DNA of 38,609 bases from an uncultured Marinomonas sp. (GTDB taxonomy: Bacteria > Pseudomonadota > Gammaproteobacteria > Pseudomonadales > Marinomonadaceae). The stretch spans positions 1 to 38,609 of the forward strand of contig CANLRQ010000028.1 of NCBI GenBank assembly GCA_947493575.1, read 5' to 3'. Positions 23,741 through 33,875 of this stretch are shown here, piece by piece. Position 1 is the stretch's first letter; each line of letters opens with the position of its first letter. Under the pieces are notes generated by a model. It was not told the origin of the DNA, ran no database searches, and was given only the letters and a program-made list of their open reading frames with translations. A program made the position numbers and the translations under genes.

Positions 23741-25735
23741 ATGTCATCTCGTAAAGAACTCGCTAATGCTATCCGAGCGTTAAGTATGGATGCAGTACAA
23801 AAAGCTAACTCAGGTCACCCAGGTGCTCCAATGGGTATGGCAGATATTGCCGAAGTACTTTGGAACGACTTTCTAAAGCATAACCCAACAAACCCGAACT
23901 GGGTTGATCGTGACCGATTTATTTTATCCAATGGTCATGGGTCAATGTTGATTTATTCTCTATTGCATCTTTCTGGCTATGCTTTACCTATTGAAGAGTT
24001 GCAGCAGTTCCGTCAGTTACATTCAAAAACGCCGGGTCACCCAGAATATGGATACACACCTGGTGTTGAAACAACGACAGGACCTTTGGGTGCTGGTATC
24101 AGTAATGCTGTTGGTATGGCTATTGCCGAGAAAACCTTAGCCGCACAATTTAATCAACCGGGACATGATATCGTTGATCACTTTACGTATTGTTTCTTAG
24201 GTGATGGTTGTTTGATGGAAGGCATTTCCCATGAAGCCTGTTCACTAGCGGGGACGCTTGGGTTAGGGAAGTTAATTACTTTCTGGGATGATAATGGCAT
24301 TTCTATCGATGGCCATGTTGAAGGCTGGTTCACAGATGATACAACTAAACGTTTTGAATCGTACGGTTGGCATGTTATTTCTGGTGTTGATGGACACGAC
24401 CCTGAAGCAATACGTGCAGCGATTTTGGAAGCTCAGTCTGTAACGGATAAACCAACAATGATTTGCTGTAAAACAATCATTGGATTTGGTTCACCTAATA
24501 AATCAGGAAGCCATGATTGCCATGGTGCGCCACTTGGCGATGCAGAAATTGCCGCTGCACGTGAGTTTCTGGGTTGGGATCATGCTCCTTTTGTTATTCC
24601 TGACAATGTCTACGATGGTTGGAATGCCAAAGACAAAGGCGTAGCAATTGAAGCGAGCTGGAATGAAAAGTTTGCTGCGTATCAAGCTGCACATCCAGAA
24701 TTGGCTGCGGAATATGAGCGTCGAGTTGTAAAAGGTGAGTTACCAGAAGATTTTGAAGCGAAATCACAGGCATTTATTCAAGAGTGCCAGGACAAAGCAG
24801 AAGGCATCGCTAGTCGTAAAGCGTCTCAAAATGCCATTGGCTTTTATGGTGCTATGTTACCTGAATTACTTGGAGGATCTGCTGATCTAGCAGGCTCTAA
24901 CTTAACGCTTTGGTCTGGTTCTAAAGGCATTCAAGACGATCCTGCTGGTAACTATGTCTACTATGGCGTACGTGAGTTTGGTATGAGTGGTATCATGAAT
25001 GGTGCTTCTTTACATGGTGGCTTTATTAACTACGGCGCTACTTTCATGATGTTTATGGAGTATGCTCGTAATGCAGTTCGTATGTCTGCATTGATGGGAA
25101 TTCAAAATATCTTTGTATATACGCATGACTCGATTGGTCAAGGGGAAGATGGACCAACTCACCAACCTGTAGAGCAATTAGCTAATCTACGCATGACACC
25201 AAATATGACCGTATGGCGTCCTTGTGATGCTGCTGAAACAGCGGTTGCATGGAAGAGTGCTATTCAGCGCAATGATGCACCAACGTCATTGGTTTTCAGT
25301 CGTCAGGGTTTGAAAGCTCAAGCAAGAACGGCTGAACAGCTTGCTAGTGTAGAGCGAGGTGGTTATGTATTACAGGATTGTAACGGTACCCCTGATGTTA
25401 TTTTAATCGCAACGGGCTCAGAAGTGCAATTGGCGCGTGAATCAGCGGTGCAATTATCAGAACAAGGTAAAAAGGTTCGTCTAGTGTCTATGCCATCAAC
25501 GAATGTTTTTGACCAACAAGATGTGGACTATAAAGAATCTGTTTTACCAAAATCTGTAACAGCTCGCGTTGCGATTGAAGCGGCGCACGTTGATTTTTGG
25601 TATAAGTATGTTGGGTTTGGCGGCGCAGTTGTAGGAATGAGTACATTTGGTGAGTCTGCACCTGGTGGCGCTCTATTGAAACACTTCGGCTTCTCCGTTG
25701 AGAATGTTGTTGAAACAGTCAATCGTATTTTATAA
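23741..25735 (+). CDS. tkt: transketolase
   Basis: The 664-residue thiamine-diphosphate enzyme moves two-carbon units between sugar phosphates in the pentose phosphate pathway. The N-terminal pyrophosphate-binding part has [18 protein letters not shown] and the TPP/metal motif beginning [13 protein letters not shown] and ending DDNGISIDG. The middle domain shows [20 protein letters not shown], and the C-terminal domain closes with [16 protein letters not shown]. Full family length. It is followed by a strong terminator before epd. Confidence 0.97.
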   Translation: MSSRKELANAIRALSMDAVQKANSGHPGAPMGMADIAEVLWNDFLKHNPTNPNWVDRDRFILSNGHGSMLIYSLLHLSGYALPIEELQQFRQLHSKTPGHPEYGYTPGVETTTGPLGAGISNAVGMAIAEKTLAAQFNQPGHDIVDHFTYCFLGDGCLMEGISHEACSLAGTLGLGKLITFWDDNGISIDGHVEGWFTDDTTKRFESYGWHVISGVDGHDPEAIRAAILEAQSVTDKPTMICCKTIIGFGSPNKSGSHDCHGAPLGDAEIAAAREFLGWDHAPFVIPDNVYDGWNAKDKGVAIEASWNEKFAAYQAAHPELAAEYERRVVKGELPEDFEAKSQAFIQECQDKAEGIASRKASQNAIGFYGAMLPELLGGSADLAGSNLTLWSGSKGIQDDPAGNYVYYGVREFGMSGIMNGASLHGGFINYGATFMMFMEYARNAVRMSALMGIQNIFVYTHDSIGQGEDGPTHQPVEQLANLRMTPNMTVWRPCDAAETAVAWKSAIQRNDAPTSLVFSRQGLKAQARTAEQLASVERGGYVLQDCNGTPDVILIATGSEVQLARESAVQLSEQGKKVRLVSMPSTNVFDQQDVDYKESVLPKSVTARVAIEAAHVDFWYKYVGFGGAVVGMSTFGESAPGGALLKHFGFSVENVVETVNRIL

Positions 25736-25747
25736 ATACGCTGATTG

Positions 25748-25774
25748 AAAAAAGGGCCTTAAGGCCCTTTTTTT
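25748..25774. terminator. tkt terminator
   Basis: AGGGCCTT pairs with AAGGCCCT, flanked by six A and seven T, giving a near perfect bidirectional terminator 12 bases after the tkt stop. Confidence 0.9.
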
Positions 25775-25810
25775 GCTTAGATAAAAAACTTTTTAAGGTG
25801 TTGTGAATCG

Positions 25811-26830
25811 ATGATGCGAGTGGCAATAAATGGATATGGGCGAATTGGTCGATCTGTATTGAGGGCGCTTTATGAAAATGGCTACAGGAAGCATATACAA
25901 GTTGTTGCAATTAATGAATTGTCTGATTTGGACACGATTAGTTATTTAACTCGTTATGACAGTACTCATGGTCGATTTCCATTACCTGTGTCCTGTGAAG
26001 GAGATGCATTAAAAGTGGGGGATGATCTCATACAATGCTTCTCTGAACCTGAGCCTGAAAATATTGATTGGAAACAACTTGATATTGATATGCTCTTAGA
26101 GTGTTCAGGGAGTTTTTCTTCGCGTGAAGATGCCCAAATGTATATTTCAGCAGGAGTTCGTCGGATGTTGTTATCTCAACCTGCTGAAAGCGATGTTGAT
26201 GCGACGATTGTTTATGGATTTAACGAATCTGAAATCAATACTTCTCATACGATCGTATCGGCTGCATCTTGTACAACAAATTGCATTATTCCTGTTTTGG
26301 AAGGTATTGATCACTTGGCAGGCATTGAGCATGGAACGACTCAAACTATTCATTCTGCAATGAACGATCAACCTGTGATTGATGCATACCATAAAAATGA
26401 TTTGCGTCTGACTCGATCATCAATGAGTTCGATTATTCCTGTAGATACTGGGTTGTCTAAAGGTATTCAACGGTTGATTCCTAAATTGGGGCCCAAAATA
26501 GCCTGTAATGCTTTGCGAGTGCCTACTATTAATGTATCTGCCATTGACCTCGTGATACGTACAAAAGAAAGAGTTACTAAAGAGCAGGTCAATGCATACT
26601 TTGAGTCACTGTCTTCAAGTAAATATAAGAATATCCTAGGATTTACTCAGGAGCCCCATGCGTCAGTTGATTTTAATCATGATGCGCGTTCAGTTATTGT
26701 TGATGGTACTCAAACACAAGTCGTCGATGGTTATTTAATAAAGCTGCTTTGTTGGTTTGATAATGAATGGGGTTTTGCGAACAGAATGTTAGATGTTGCT
26801 ACTTACTGGGGACAAAAAATCTCAAAATAG
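25811..26830 (+). CDS. epd: erythrose-4-phosphate dehydrogenase (GAPDH family)
   Basis: The 339-residue enzyme oxidises erythrose-4-phosphate to 4-phosphoerythronate for pyridoxal phosphate synthesis. It has the NAD-binding INGYGRIGRSVLRAL and the catalytic Cys in SAASCTTNCI. The stretch HSAMNDQPVIDAYHKNDLRL plus SSIIPVDTGLSKGI is characteristic of Epd rather than glycolytic GAPDH, and the tkt-epd-pgk-fba order supports this. Two adjacent ATGs (25811 and 25814) can serve as start. No other GAPDH gene is in the window, so some glycolytic activity cannot be excluded. Confidence 0.88.
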   Translation: MMRVAINGYGRIGRSVLRALYENGYRKHIQVVAINELSDLDTISYLTRYDSTHGRFPLPVSCEGDALKVGDDLIQCFSEPEPENIDWKQLDIDMLLECSGSFSSREDAQMYISAGVRRMLLSQPAESDVDATIVYGFNESEINTSHTIVSAASCTTNCIIPVLEGIDHLAGIEHGTTQTIHSAMNDQPVIDAYHKNDLRLTRSSMSSIIPVDTGLSKGIQRLIPKLGPKIACNALRVPTINVSAIDLVIRTKERVTKEQVNAYFESLSSSKYKNILGFTQEPHASVDFNHDARSVIVDGTQTQVVDGYLIKLLCWFDNEWGFANRMLDVATYWGQKISK

Positions 26831-26870
26831 TTAGTTTTAAGTTTATTTTTTAGAAAAATGGGGGAATGAC

Positions 26871-28034
26871 ATGACAGTAATTAAAATGGTGGATTTAGAT
26901 TTATCTGATAAGAGAGTTTTAATTCGAGAAGACCTTAATGTGCCTGTTAAGAATGGCAAGGTATCTAGCGATGCTCGTATTCGAGCTGCTTTGCCAACCT
27001 TAAAACAAGCTTTGGCTGCTGGTGCGAAAGTGATTGTTATGTCTCATTTAGGGCGTCCAACAGAAGGTGTATTTGATGAAACGTTTTCTTTGCAGCCTGT
27101 AGCAAATCACTTATCTGAATTGCTGGGACAGCCTGTTGAGCTTGTATCTGATTGGCTTGATGGTGTTAATGTTGAATCAGGGCAAGTTGTTCTTGTAGAA
27201 AATGTTCGCTTTAATGTTGGTGAAAAAAAGGATGATGAAGCTTTAGCCAAAAAAATGGCGGCTTTATGTGATGTCTTTGTAATGGATGCTTTTGGCACAG
27301 CCCATAGAGCTCAGTCATCGACGCATGGTGTTGCAAAGTTTGCTCCTATTGCTTGTGCTGGCCCATTACTTGTTGCTGAACTAGATGCTTTAGAAAAAGC
27401 ATTAGCTGTTCCCAAGCAGCCAGTTGCAGCCATTGTTGGTGGCTCTAAAGTGTCGACAAAATTAACGGTTTTAGAAACATTATCTGAGAAAGTGGATCAG
27501 CTTATTGTTGGTGGTGGAATCGCAAATACGTTTTTAGCTGCTGCGGGTTATCCAGTTGGAAAGTCTTTATATGAAGAAGATTTAATTCCAAAAGCTAAGG
27601 AACTAATGGCAAAAACTTCTATTCCTTTACCTGAAGATGTTGTTGTCGCAACAGAGTTTTCCGCGGATGCAGAGGCAAGGGTAAAAAATGTGAGTGATGT
27701 AGCTGCGGATGACATGATTCTAGATATTGGCCCTAAAACAGCTGAAAAGCTTGCTGAACTGTTGGCATCATCCAACACTATTATATGGAACGGCCCTCTA
27801 GGTGTATTTGAAATAGACCAGTTTGGTGGAGGCACTAAAACAATTTCGTTAGCCATTGCTAAAAGTAATGGTTTTTCAATCGCTGGAGGAGGGGATACAT
27901 TAGCTGCTGTTGATAAATACGGTATCCAAGATCAAGTCTCTTACATTTCAACTGGAGGTGGTGCTTTTCTTGAGTTTGTAGAAGGAAAGGTCTTACCTGC
28001 TGTAGAAATACTAGAAACACGTTCTAAAAACTAG
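26871..28034 (+). CDS. pgk: phosphoglycerate kinase
   Basis: The 387-residue kinase interconverts 1,3-bisphosphoglycerate plus ADP and 3-phosphoglycerate plus ATP. Landmarks are [17 protein letters not shown] start ([13 protein letters not shown]), [26 protein letters not shown], the hinge [13 protein letters not shown] and the C-terminal [17 protein letters not shown] site precedes the ATG. It follows epd by 40 bases without a terminator and is likely cotranscribed with it. Confidence 0.97.
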   Translation: MTVIKMVDLDLSDKRVLIREDLNVPVKNGKVSSDARIRAALPTLKQALAAGAKVIVMSHLGRPTEGVFDETFSLQPVANHLSELLGQPVELVSDWLDGVNVESGQVVLVENVRFNVGEKKDDEALAKKMAALCDVFVMDAFGTAHRAQSSTHGVAKFAPIACAGPLLVAELDALEKALAVPKQPVAAIVGGSKVSTKLTVLETLSEKVDQLIVGGGIANTFLAAAGYPVGKSLYEEDLIPKAKELMAKTSIPLPEDVVVATEFSADAEARVKNVSDVAADDMILDIGPKTAEKLAELLASSNTIIWNGPLGVFEIDQFGGGTKTISLAIAKSNGFSIAGGGDTLAAVDKYGIQDQVSYISTGGGAFLEFVEGKVLPAVEILETRSKN

Positions 28035-28073
28035 TTTAATAAAGAACACAAAATATTATAAGGCGAAAAGCCA

Positions 28074-28109
28074 TAAGTATTGTTTTGTACTAAGAAGTGA
28101 CAATACTTA
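28074..28109. repeat. pgk-fba intergenic hairpin 1
   Basis: TAAGTATTGT (28074-28083) and ACAATACTTA (28100-28109) are perfect reverse complements with a 16-base loop. There is no T run, so an RNA-processing or stabilising stem is more likely than a terminator. Confidence 0.5.
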
Positions 28110-28145
28110 ATAAAAACTAGAGAGTTTACATACACCATAGAAGTT

Positions 28146-28166
28146 CGTTATTAGCATTTAATAACG
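28146..28166. repeat. pgk-fba intergenic hairpin 2
   Basis: CGTTATTA (28146-28153) and TAATAACG (28159-28166) pair perfectly around a five-base loop, ending about ten bases before the fba ribosome site (GAGGAAA). Confidence 0.5.
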
Positions 28167-28189
28167 ATATATATTCAGAGGAAACGTTT

Positions 28190-29257
28190 ATGCCTTTAAT
28201 TAGTATGCGTCAGTTGCTTGATCATGCTGCGGAGCACAGCTATGGACTACCTGCATTTAATGTGAATAACATGGAGCAGGTCAAAGCTATAATGGAAGCT
28301 GCGGATGAAGTAAATTCTCCTGTTATTATGCAGGCTTCTGCCGGAGCACGTAAATATGCAGGTTCTCACTTTCTACGCCATTTAATTGCCGCAGCCATTG
28401 AAGATTACCCTCACATTCCTGTTGTTATGCATCAGGATCACGGTACTTCTCCTGCTATTTGCCAGCGTTCGATCCAGTTGGGCTTCTCATCTGTCATGAT
28501 GGACGGTTCTTTGATGACTGATGGTAAAACTCCTGCTAGTTACGATTACAATGTGGATGTTACTCGTCGCACTGTTGAGTTCTCACATGCTTGCGGTGTT
28601 TCTGTAGAAGGTGAGTTGGGTGTTTTGGGCTCGCTAGAAACAGGTGAAGCTGGTGAAGAAGATGGTGTTGGTGCTGAAGGTATTTTGACAATGGATCAAA
28701 TGCTTACCGACCCTCAAGAAGCTGTTGAGTTTGTGAATGCGACTGGTATTGATGCTTTGGCTGTTGCTATTGGTACAAGTCATGGAGCCTATAAATTTAC
28801 GCGCCCACCTACTGGGGACATTCTTGATATTGAGCGTATTGCAAAAATTGTTGAATTGTTGCCTAACACGCATATTGTATTGCATGGATCCTCTTCTGTT
28901 CCTCAAGATTGGCTAACTATTATTAATGAGTTTGGTGGCGACATTCCTGAAACTTACGGAGTGCCTGTTGAAGAGATTGTAAAAGCAATTCGCTACGGTG
29001 TGCGTAAAGTAAATATAGATACGGATTTACGACTGGCTGCAACAGGTGCTATTCGCCGCAGCTTAGCTGAGCATAAAGGTAACTTTGACCCTCGTAAGTA
29101 TTTAACTGAAAGCATTAAAGCGATGAAGTCAGTTTGTATTGATCGTTATGAAGCATTTGGTTGTGCTGGGCAAGCGTCAAGAATCAAAACCATTGATCTA
29201 GAAGAGATGGCGGTTCGTTATGAGCAAGGTTTGTATAATAACAGTCGAAAATTCTAG
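28190..29257 (+). CDS. fba: class II fructose-bisphosphate aldolase (Calvin-cycle subtype)
   Basis: The 355-residue zinc aldolase cleaves fructose-1,6-bisphosphate. It shows the class II pattern [20 protein letters not shown], the zinc His and catalytic Asp in MHQDHGTS, and [19 protein letters not shown]. Also present are the substrate loop [20 protein letters not shown] and [11 protein letters not shown]. The sequence belongs to the CbbA-like subtype common in Pseudomonas and relatives, which does not imply CO2 fixation. A GAGGAAACG ribosome site precedes the ATG. Confidence 0.96.
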   Translation: MPLISMRQLLDHAAEHSYGLPAFNVNNMEQVKAIMEAADEVNSPVIMQASAGARKYAGSHFLRHLIAAAIEDYPHIPVVMHQDHGTSPAICQRSIQLGFSSVMMDGSLMTDGKTPASYDYNVDVTRRTVEFSHACGVSVEGELGVLGSLETGEAGEEDGVGAEGILTMDQMLTDPQEAVEFVNATGIDALAVAIGTSHGAYKFTRPPTGDILDIERIAKIVELLPNTHIVLHGSSSVPQDWLTIINEFGGDIPETYGVPVEEIVKAIRYGVRKVNIDTDLRLAATGAIRRSLAEHKGNFDPRKYLTESIKAMKSVCIDRYEAFGCAGQASRIKTIDLEEMAVRYEQGLYNNSRKF

Positions 29258-29281
29258 ACTTGGCTATTTGAATTTTTCAGT

Positions 29282-29316
29282 TAACTCTTTTTTTACGATT
29301 TTATAAAAAAAGAGTT
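29282..29316. terminator. possible fba terminator
   Basis: AACTCTTTTTTT and AAAAAAAGAGTT form an A/T-rich stem 25 bases after the fba stop. The right arm overlaps the -35 box of the tRNA promoter, so the two signals are packed together. Confidence 0.4.
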
Positions 29317-29342
29317 GACCTTGAGAAATTGCGCTCTATAAT
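29315..29342 (+). promoter_or_regulatory. tRNA-Leu promoter
   Basis: The -35 box TTGACC (29315-29320) and -10 box TATAAT (29337-29342) have a 16-base spacer and a GC-rich discriminator (GCTCC), as expected for a growth-controlled stable RNA promoter. Confidence 0.8.
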
Positions 29343-29356
29343 GCTCCTCATTCCTT

Positions 29357-29441
29357 GCGGGAGTGGTGGAATTGGTAGACACGCTGGATTTAGGTTCCAG
29401 TGCTTCACGGCGTGAGAGTTCGAGTCTCTCCTTCCGCACCA
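29357..29441 (+). tRNA. tRNA-Leu (anticodon UAG)
   Basis: An 85-base tRNA with acceptor arms GCGGGAG and CTTCCGC, a D-arm with GGTAGAC, anticodon stem CTGGA/TCCAG with loop TTTAGGT (anticodon TAG at 29391-29393), a long class II variable arm, the TTCGAGTC T-loop and an encoded CCA end. It reads CUA and related Leu codons. Confidence 0.95.
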
Positions 29442-29445
29442 TATT

Positions 29446-29476
29446 AAAAAAGCTGACTTTATGTCAGCTTTTTTTT
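29446..29476 (+). terminator. tRNA-Leu terminator
   Basis: AAGCTGAC pairs with GTCAGCTT around a five-base loop and is followed by a long T run, immediately after the tRNA. Confidence 0.88.
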
Positions 29477-29547
29477 CTTCTTTTTTTCGCTTTAGCTCCC
29501 TAAGTAGTACACTGTCAATCGATAGCTTTTTAAACTTGGGTTAGACT

Positions 29548-30552
29548 ATGTTGCGTTATTGTGTGTTTCTACTGTGTGTTGCTACCAATCTTTCGTATGG
29601 CGTAGAGTTTTGGAACGTCGATTCGTATTATGAAAAATATCCTAGGAAAACTTCCCTGGCAAAAAGCTTTCACTCGGCTGTCCAACAAACGGCTATACCG
29701 ATGAAAACGCGTCAATCTAAAGCAATCAATATTTCGGCGATTTTGCCAAGAATAATGGAGGAAGAAGATCGAACCCACTTTCTTCACTATTTCAAGCAAC
29801 GAATGCTCAGTTTACAAATAGATTATCGCTTAGATATTTTTGAGTACTCTTCAGAAGTTGCAGACGATGTGTTGTTTAAACAATATAAGAGGGTTATGCG
29901 ATCCCCTCCCGACTATCTCATTACTACTCTAGACAGATACCAACAAAAATCAATTGTTGAATCTATTTTGAGAAAGTATGACACTCATATTGTTTTATAT
30001 GATGTTTCTTCGCCCGTTGTTGGTTGGGAAAATCAATCATCCGTGTTTTATACAGGGGTGAATTACCAATCGATTTCTAAGGTATTATCTGTAATGGTAG
30101 GTAAGGCACTTGCCTCAAGAATGGAAGTTATACCAATTGTATTTTCAAATGGGTTTCGTAACCAGCAATTTTGTAATAGCTTTCTAGATATGTTCTCAGA
30201 AAATGAGGTCAATATGAAACAAGTGTTTTATTTTGATGGGTCTGTATTGAGCGAGCAGCGAATTTTAGAAAAGCTGAATGCAGTTATTGGTAACGCATTG
30301 ATCTTTCAATGTGATAACTTTTTGAGTGAGTCTTTCTTTAAATCGATTGATACAAAACAATTGCGTCAATTTACCATAAATTATTGGCTCTCTGAGGGGA
30401 AGAATTTCGATAATAAGGATTTGCAGATGCTTAAGTTCCATATGCCATTTAAAGAAATTGAAATTTCAATCGCAGAAATGATTCGTTATCATTTAGAGCG
30501 TAAAAAAGTCCCTAATCTGTATGTAGTCGATTTATTTGTTGAAAATTCATAG
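29548..30552 (+). CDS. LuxP-like periplasmic binding protein (diverged)
   Basis: The 334-residue protein has a signal peptide (about residues 1-18) and a type 1 periplasmic-binding fold. It aligns along most of its length with Vibrio LuxP as I remember it: the IPMKTRQSKAINISAILP segment, YFKQRMLSLQIDYRLDIF, and PPDYLITTLDRYQQKSIVES. Residues thought to hold AI-2 in LuxP (Gln77, Ser79, Trp82, Asn159, Arg215, Arg310) are replaced here. By my hand alignment the first four read Met70, Glu72, Arg75 and Asp152. Trp280 may match LuxP Trp289. The ligand is therefore probably not borated AI-2, or none. A LuxQ-like partner follows after 35 bases. Confidence 0.8.
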   Translation: MLRYCVFLLCVATNLSYGVEFWNVDSYYEKYPRKTSLAKSFHSAVQQTAIPMKTRQSKAINISAILPRIMEEEDRTHFLHYFKQRMLSLQIDYRLDIFEYSSEVADDVLFKQYKRVMRSPPDYLITTLDRYQQKSIVESILRKYDTHIVLYDVSSPVVGWENQSSVFYTGVNYQSISKVLSVMVGKALASRMEVIPIVFSNGFRNQQFCNSFLDMFSENEVNMKQVFYFDGSVLSEQRILEKLNAVIGNALIFQCDNFLSESFFKSIDTKQLRQFTINYWLSEGKNFDNKDLQMLKFHMPFKEIEISIAEMIRYHLERKKVPNLYVVDLFVENS

Positions 30553-30587
30553 CTATACATGGAGTAGAGATTTATGGAGAACCCTAA

Positions 30588-33179
30588 ATGTATTTAGAAA
30601 AAGAAAGTATAGAGAAACGATTTAAGAGGCGTATCAGTAGCTTTTTTTTGATTGTTTTTATCCTGCTTTCTATTGTTACTACGGCAGTGAAATACAGTGA
30701 AGCTAAGGATGCTGTTTTAAGTCAGTTAGAACGTAAGCATCATCTAGTTGAAAGTTCTTTTTCATTGTATTTGCAAAAAGCTGAATTCGAGTTAAGTGGC
30801 GTTTCTCAATTGTTCTCTAATTCTCAGTTGGAAGATGATAGAGAGATGCATTCTCTTTTTTCAAATCATGATGGCTTTCTGTTAGGGTCGATTGATTTTA
30901 TTTATGTTGAGAGAAATGATGGGAGATCAATTTTAGATCCTAGAAGTTCTCTTTATTTAGAAGACTCCGCAGACTTATACAGTGTTTTTTCTAAAATTGG
31001 GCAGTGGTTTGTTTTCTCAGTAGGAGAAGGCAATTACTTTTTAGTCTTTAAAAAGGGGATGGTTTCAAGCGAAGGAATAGGTGTTGGTTACATCTATGGT
31101 TTTATCTCTTTAAGTAACAATTTTGCGATGGCGCAGTCTTTATTAATGGATGTAAATATCGATGGCATTAAGCTATCTAATTCGCAAGGTGACACGATTT
31201 TTGAGGAAAGAGGTGCTCGTTTTATGACTGAGGAAGGGGTGGATTCTTATGGGAGTGTATTAAACCTCCCGGACAGTCTTGCTACTTTAGAACTTAGAGT
31301 TTTTCTTAAAAAAGCGGATTTTTTCTCTTTCGAAGAAGAGTTAGCTTATCAAATTTTTCTCCTCGCGATTGCTCTTTTAAGTTGTTTTTTGATAGTGGTA
31401 TTTTTGTCTCAAAGAGCTATTTTTAATGTGATGTCTGATGCCATAGCGGATTTAAGCATAACAAAAAATACAAAATATAAAGAATTAGATGAGATAGAAA
31501 AAATCATATACGGAAAAAATGCCAGTGAAAAAGAGCAAGCCAGAGCCTTACAAATTCTGATGGAAGGTGCAGCCTCTGCGGTAATTTTCTGTGATGAGGT
31601 TGCATCCGTATTGAGAATGAACCAAGAAGCTAAAAAATTATATCATGATGCAGAGGGTGCAAGAACCCTGTTTGATTTCATGCCAATCATTAGTCATGCT
31701 CCTATTCAACAAGCATTAAAGGGGGAAGCAGGTACAAGTTTTACCCTGAGCTTTTCACAAGTAAATAAAATTCTTCATTGGAGACTTTATCCTTATATTT
31801 CCAAAAGTGGCTTTCGTGGGTTGGTATTAATTGGGAGTGATATTACAAAAGAGACCCAGTTAGAGTGGCAACTATCTCAAGTGAAACCGATCTCTTTTTC
31901 TGGAATGCAGCAACTAACTAGTGAGGAGTTACTATCTGAGTTGCATTTTCTTTCTGGTCGTTGTGATTATTCGAACGGCTTTCCTATTGGTAAGTGGCTT
32001 AGTGCCTTAGCATTTGGATTAGAAGGCATAAGAGGTGATGATATACAGGAAGATACTGCAAGCTTATTAGGTAAGCTGCTATGTAATGAGTTAAGTAGAA
32101 TGCCGATGGCGCTGCATACCCATGATGACCTTTTTGTGGATTGTAGGTTAGAAGCCGCTTGTGTCTTATATCCTTGGCCATTAGAGTTTAAATCCTTAAT
32201 CTCCTCAATTCTAATGATGACTCATTCGAGTGAGTTAGTTGAACATAAAGCGATCTGTTTTAAGGTTGAAGAATCGAAATTGGTTATTGATGTGACGGGT
32301 GTGAGTCATGCAAGAGATATTTTTCTTAAATTAGTAGGGTCCTTGGTTGAAAAAATCGGTGCAAAATTAAATATTGACCATGAAAGAGGTTTCTCTATTG
32401 TTTTGCCTTATTCTGTTGCTGAGAAAGATGATATTGAAATACCCGCAGGCTCTCAGGTAGTTTGGATTGAAAATGGTTATGAAAAAAGTAGTTTAATGCA
32501 GTCTATTTTACGTAATTTAGATATTGAATTGGTTTGTATTAATTCCGCTGAGGATATTTTTCTAAAGTCCATGAAATTAGATCAGATTGATGCCATTCTA
32601 GTTGGGTGCTCATATCAGTCTGATGAAGACTATGAGGAGCTGTTGGAAACTATGTCTATGATGTTGGGGCGAAGTGATTTACCGATTGCTAAAGTAAGCT
32701 TTAACAATCCATTCAACGATCAATCTTTGGCATTAGATTACTATCCGTTTGATTATAGTGTAGCAGAGTTATTAATTTCTTTGTTTCAACTGAGGTCTAT
32801 TTCTCCAGATGACATGTTGCCTAAAGGGAGAAACTGGCTGCTAATAGGAGGAACAAAAGTAAGTAAAGCTATTCTTAGAAATGAATTGATAGAACAGGAT
32901 ATCGTTTCTCACTTTTTAGATGATATGGATTCATCTTTGTCCTTATTAAATCATTATAAAATAGAGGTGATCATAGCTTTGGAGCAAATGTCGCCAGAGC
33001 TATTACTTAAAATAAAATTGGAGTTCCCATCTATTACGGTACTCCTTACTCAAAAAAGTAATCAAAGTAATGGTGAAAAATGCTTTCCAATGCGACCACC
33101 TTATGATGCTGGTTGTATTAAGGACATGATAACATTTGTTGATACATCAAATAATATGAGTTTAATAGAGGGTAGATAA
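30588..33179 (+). CDS. LuxQ-like membrane sensor, degenerate hybrid kinase
   Basis: The 863-residue protein has LuxQ architecture. It runs TM1 (about 18-36), a periplasmic sensor (40-252, with LSNNFAMAQSLL matching LuxQ's NNFAL segment), TM2 (255-274) and a PAS domain (about 318-420, ending GLVLIGSDITKETQ). The kinase region (430-612) lacks the H-box His, the N-box Asn and the glycine-rich ATP loops; only the final beta strand (GFSIVLPYS) is recognisable. Two receiver-like domains follow (about 622-735 and 748-852). Neither has the phosphoryl Asp (AILVGCSYQS; VIIALEQMS) or the usual Lys. It should be unable to phosphotransfer. The frame is long and undamaged, so it is selected, not a pseudogene. 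Its ATG follows GGAGAACCCTAA; mtnN begins directly after its stop. Confidence 0.82.
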   Translation: MYLEKESIEKRFKRRISSFFLIVFILLSIVTTAVKYSEAKDAVLSQLERKHHLVESSFSLYLQKAEFELSGVSQLFSNSQLEDDREMHSLFSNHDGFLLGSIDFIYVERNDGRSILDPRSSLYLEDSADLYSVFSKIGQWFVFSVGEGNYFLVFKKGMVSSEGIGVGYIYGFISLSNNFAMAQSLLMDVNIDGIKLSNSQGDTIFEERGARFMTEEGVDSYGSVLNLPDSLATLELRVFLKKADFFSFEEELAYQIFLLAIALLSCFLIVVFLSQRAIFNVMSDAIADLSITKNTKYKELDEIEKIIYGKNASEKEQARALQILMEGAASAVIFCDEVASVLRMNQEAKKLYHDAEGARTLFDFMPIISHAPIQQALKGEAGTSFTLSFSQVNKILHWRLYPYISKSGFRGLVLIGSDITKETQLEWQLSQVKPISFSGMQQLTSEELLSELHFLSGRCDYSNGFPIGKWLSALAFGLEGIRGDDIQEDTASLLGKLLCNELSRMPMALHTHDDLFVDCRLEAACVLYPWPLEFKSLISSILMMTHSSELVEHKAICFKVEESKLVIDVTGVSHARDIFLKLVGSLVEKIGAKLNIDHERGFSIVLPYSVAEKDDIEIPAGSQVVWIENGYEKSSLMQSILRNLDIELVCINSAEDIFLKSMKLDQIDAILVGCSYQSDEDYEELLETMSMMLGRSDLPIAKVSFNNPFNDQSLALDYYPFDYSVAELLISLFQLRSISPDDMLPKGRNWLLIGGTKVSKAILRNELIEQDIVSHFLDDMDSSLSLLNHYKIEVIIALEQMSPELLLKIKLEFPSITVLLTQKSNQSNGEKCFPMRPPYDAGCIKDMITFVDTSNNMSLIEGR

Positions 33180-33875
33180 ATGAGTTTAGTGGCAATTATT
33201 GGAGCAATGGACGAAGAGGTTGTTTTAATCAAAGGGTGGTTATCTAATGTGACTTGTAAAACGATTGCCGATTGTGAATTTTACTTTGGGACAATAGACG
33301 AGCAGGATGTCGTTTTATTAAAATCAGGAATTGGAAAGGTAAATGCCGCTGTTTCTACTGCTTTGCTGCTTTCTACGTTCTCTCCAGATCATGTTATTAA
33401 TATTGGTTCTGCTGGTGGGTTTGACCTTGAGTTAAATGTTGGTGATGTTGTAATTTCTGATCAGGTTATACATCATGATGTTGATGTTACTGCATTTGGT
33501 TATGTAATGGGTCAGGTGCCAAATATGCCAGCAGGTTTTGGCGCTGATTTAGGACTTGTTAATAAAGCGAAATTAGCGATTGAGGAGCTAGGTGCAGTAA
33601 ATGCTAAAGTGGGGCTTATCGCTACTGGGGACAGTTTTATGAGTGATCCTACCCGTATTCAGAGTGTAAGAGAGATTTTCCCTGAATTAATGGCTGTAGA
33701 AATGGAGGCCGCTGCAGTGGCTCAAGTGTGTCATAAGTTTGGAACTCCTTTTGTAGTTGTTCGAGCGTTGTCGGATATTGCAGGTAAAGAGTCTTCCCAA
33801 AGTTTTGAGTCGTACCTTGAGATTGCTGCAAAAAACTCTTCTTTAATGGTTAGATCAATGTTGAAGTCATTCTAA
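33180..33875 (+). CDS. mtnN: 5'-methylthioadenosine/S-adenosylhomocysteine nucleosidase
   Basis: The 231-residue enzyme (Pfs) removes adenine from SAH and MTA. Its product from SAH, S-ribosylhomocysteine, is the LuxS substrate for AI-2. Catalytic residues are visible: Glu12/13 in IGAMDEEV, the ligand helix AVEMEAAAVAQ, and the Asp in RALSDIAG. Full length and intact. The ATG at 33180 follows the sensor stop without a gap, with its ribosome site (AGAGGG) inside the sensor gene. Its own stop overlaps the next start by one base (TAATG). Such tight packing links the nucleosidase to the LuxPQ-like pair. Confidence 0.95.
   Translation: MSLVAIIGAMDEEVVLIKGWLSNVTCKTIADCEFYFGTIDEQDVVLLKSGIGKVNAAVSTALLLSTFSPDHVINIGSAGGFDLELNVGDVVISDQVIHHDVDVTAFGYVMGQVPNMPAGFGADLGLVNKAKLAIEELGAVNAKVGLIATGDSFMSDPTRIQSVREIFPELMAVEMEAAAVAQVCHKFGTPFVVVRALSDIAGKESSQSFESYLEIAAKNSSLMVRSMLKSF

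Noticed and set aside
25811..26830. Calling this gene glycolytic GAPDH (gapA)
   Set aside because: The HSAMNDQPVIDAYH segment and the tkt-epd-pgk-fba order favour Epd.
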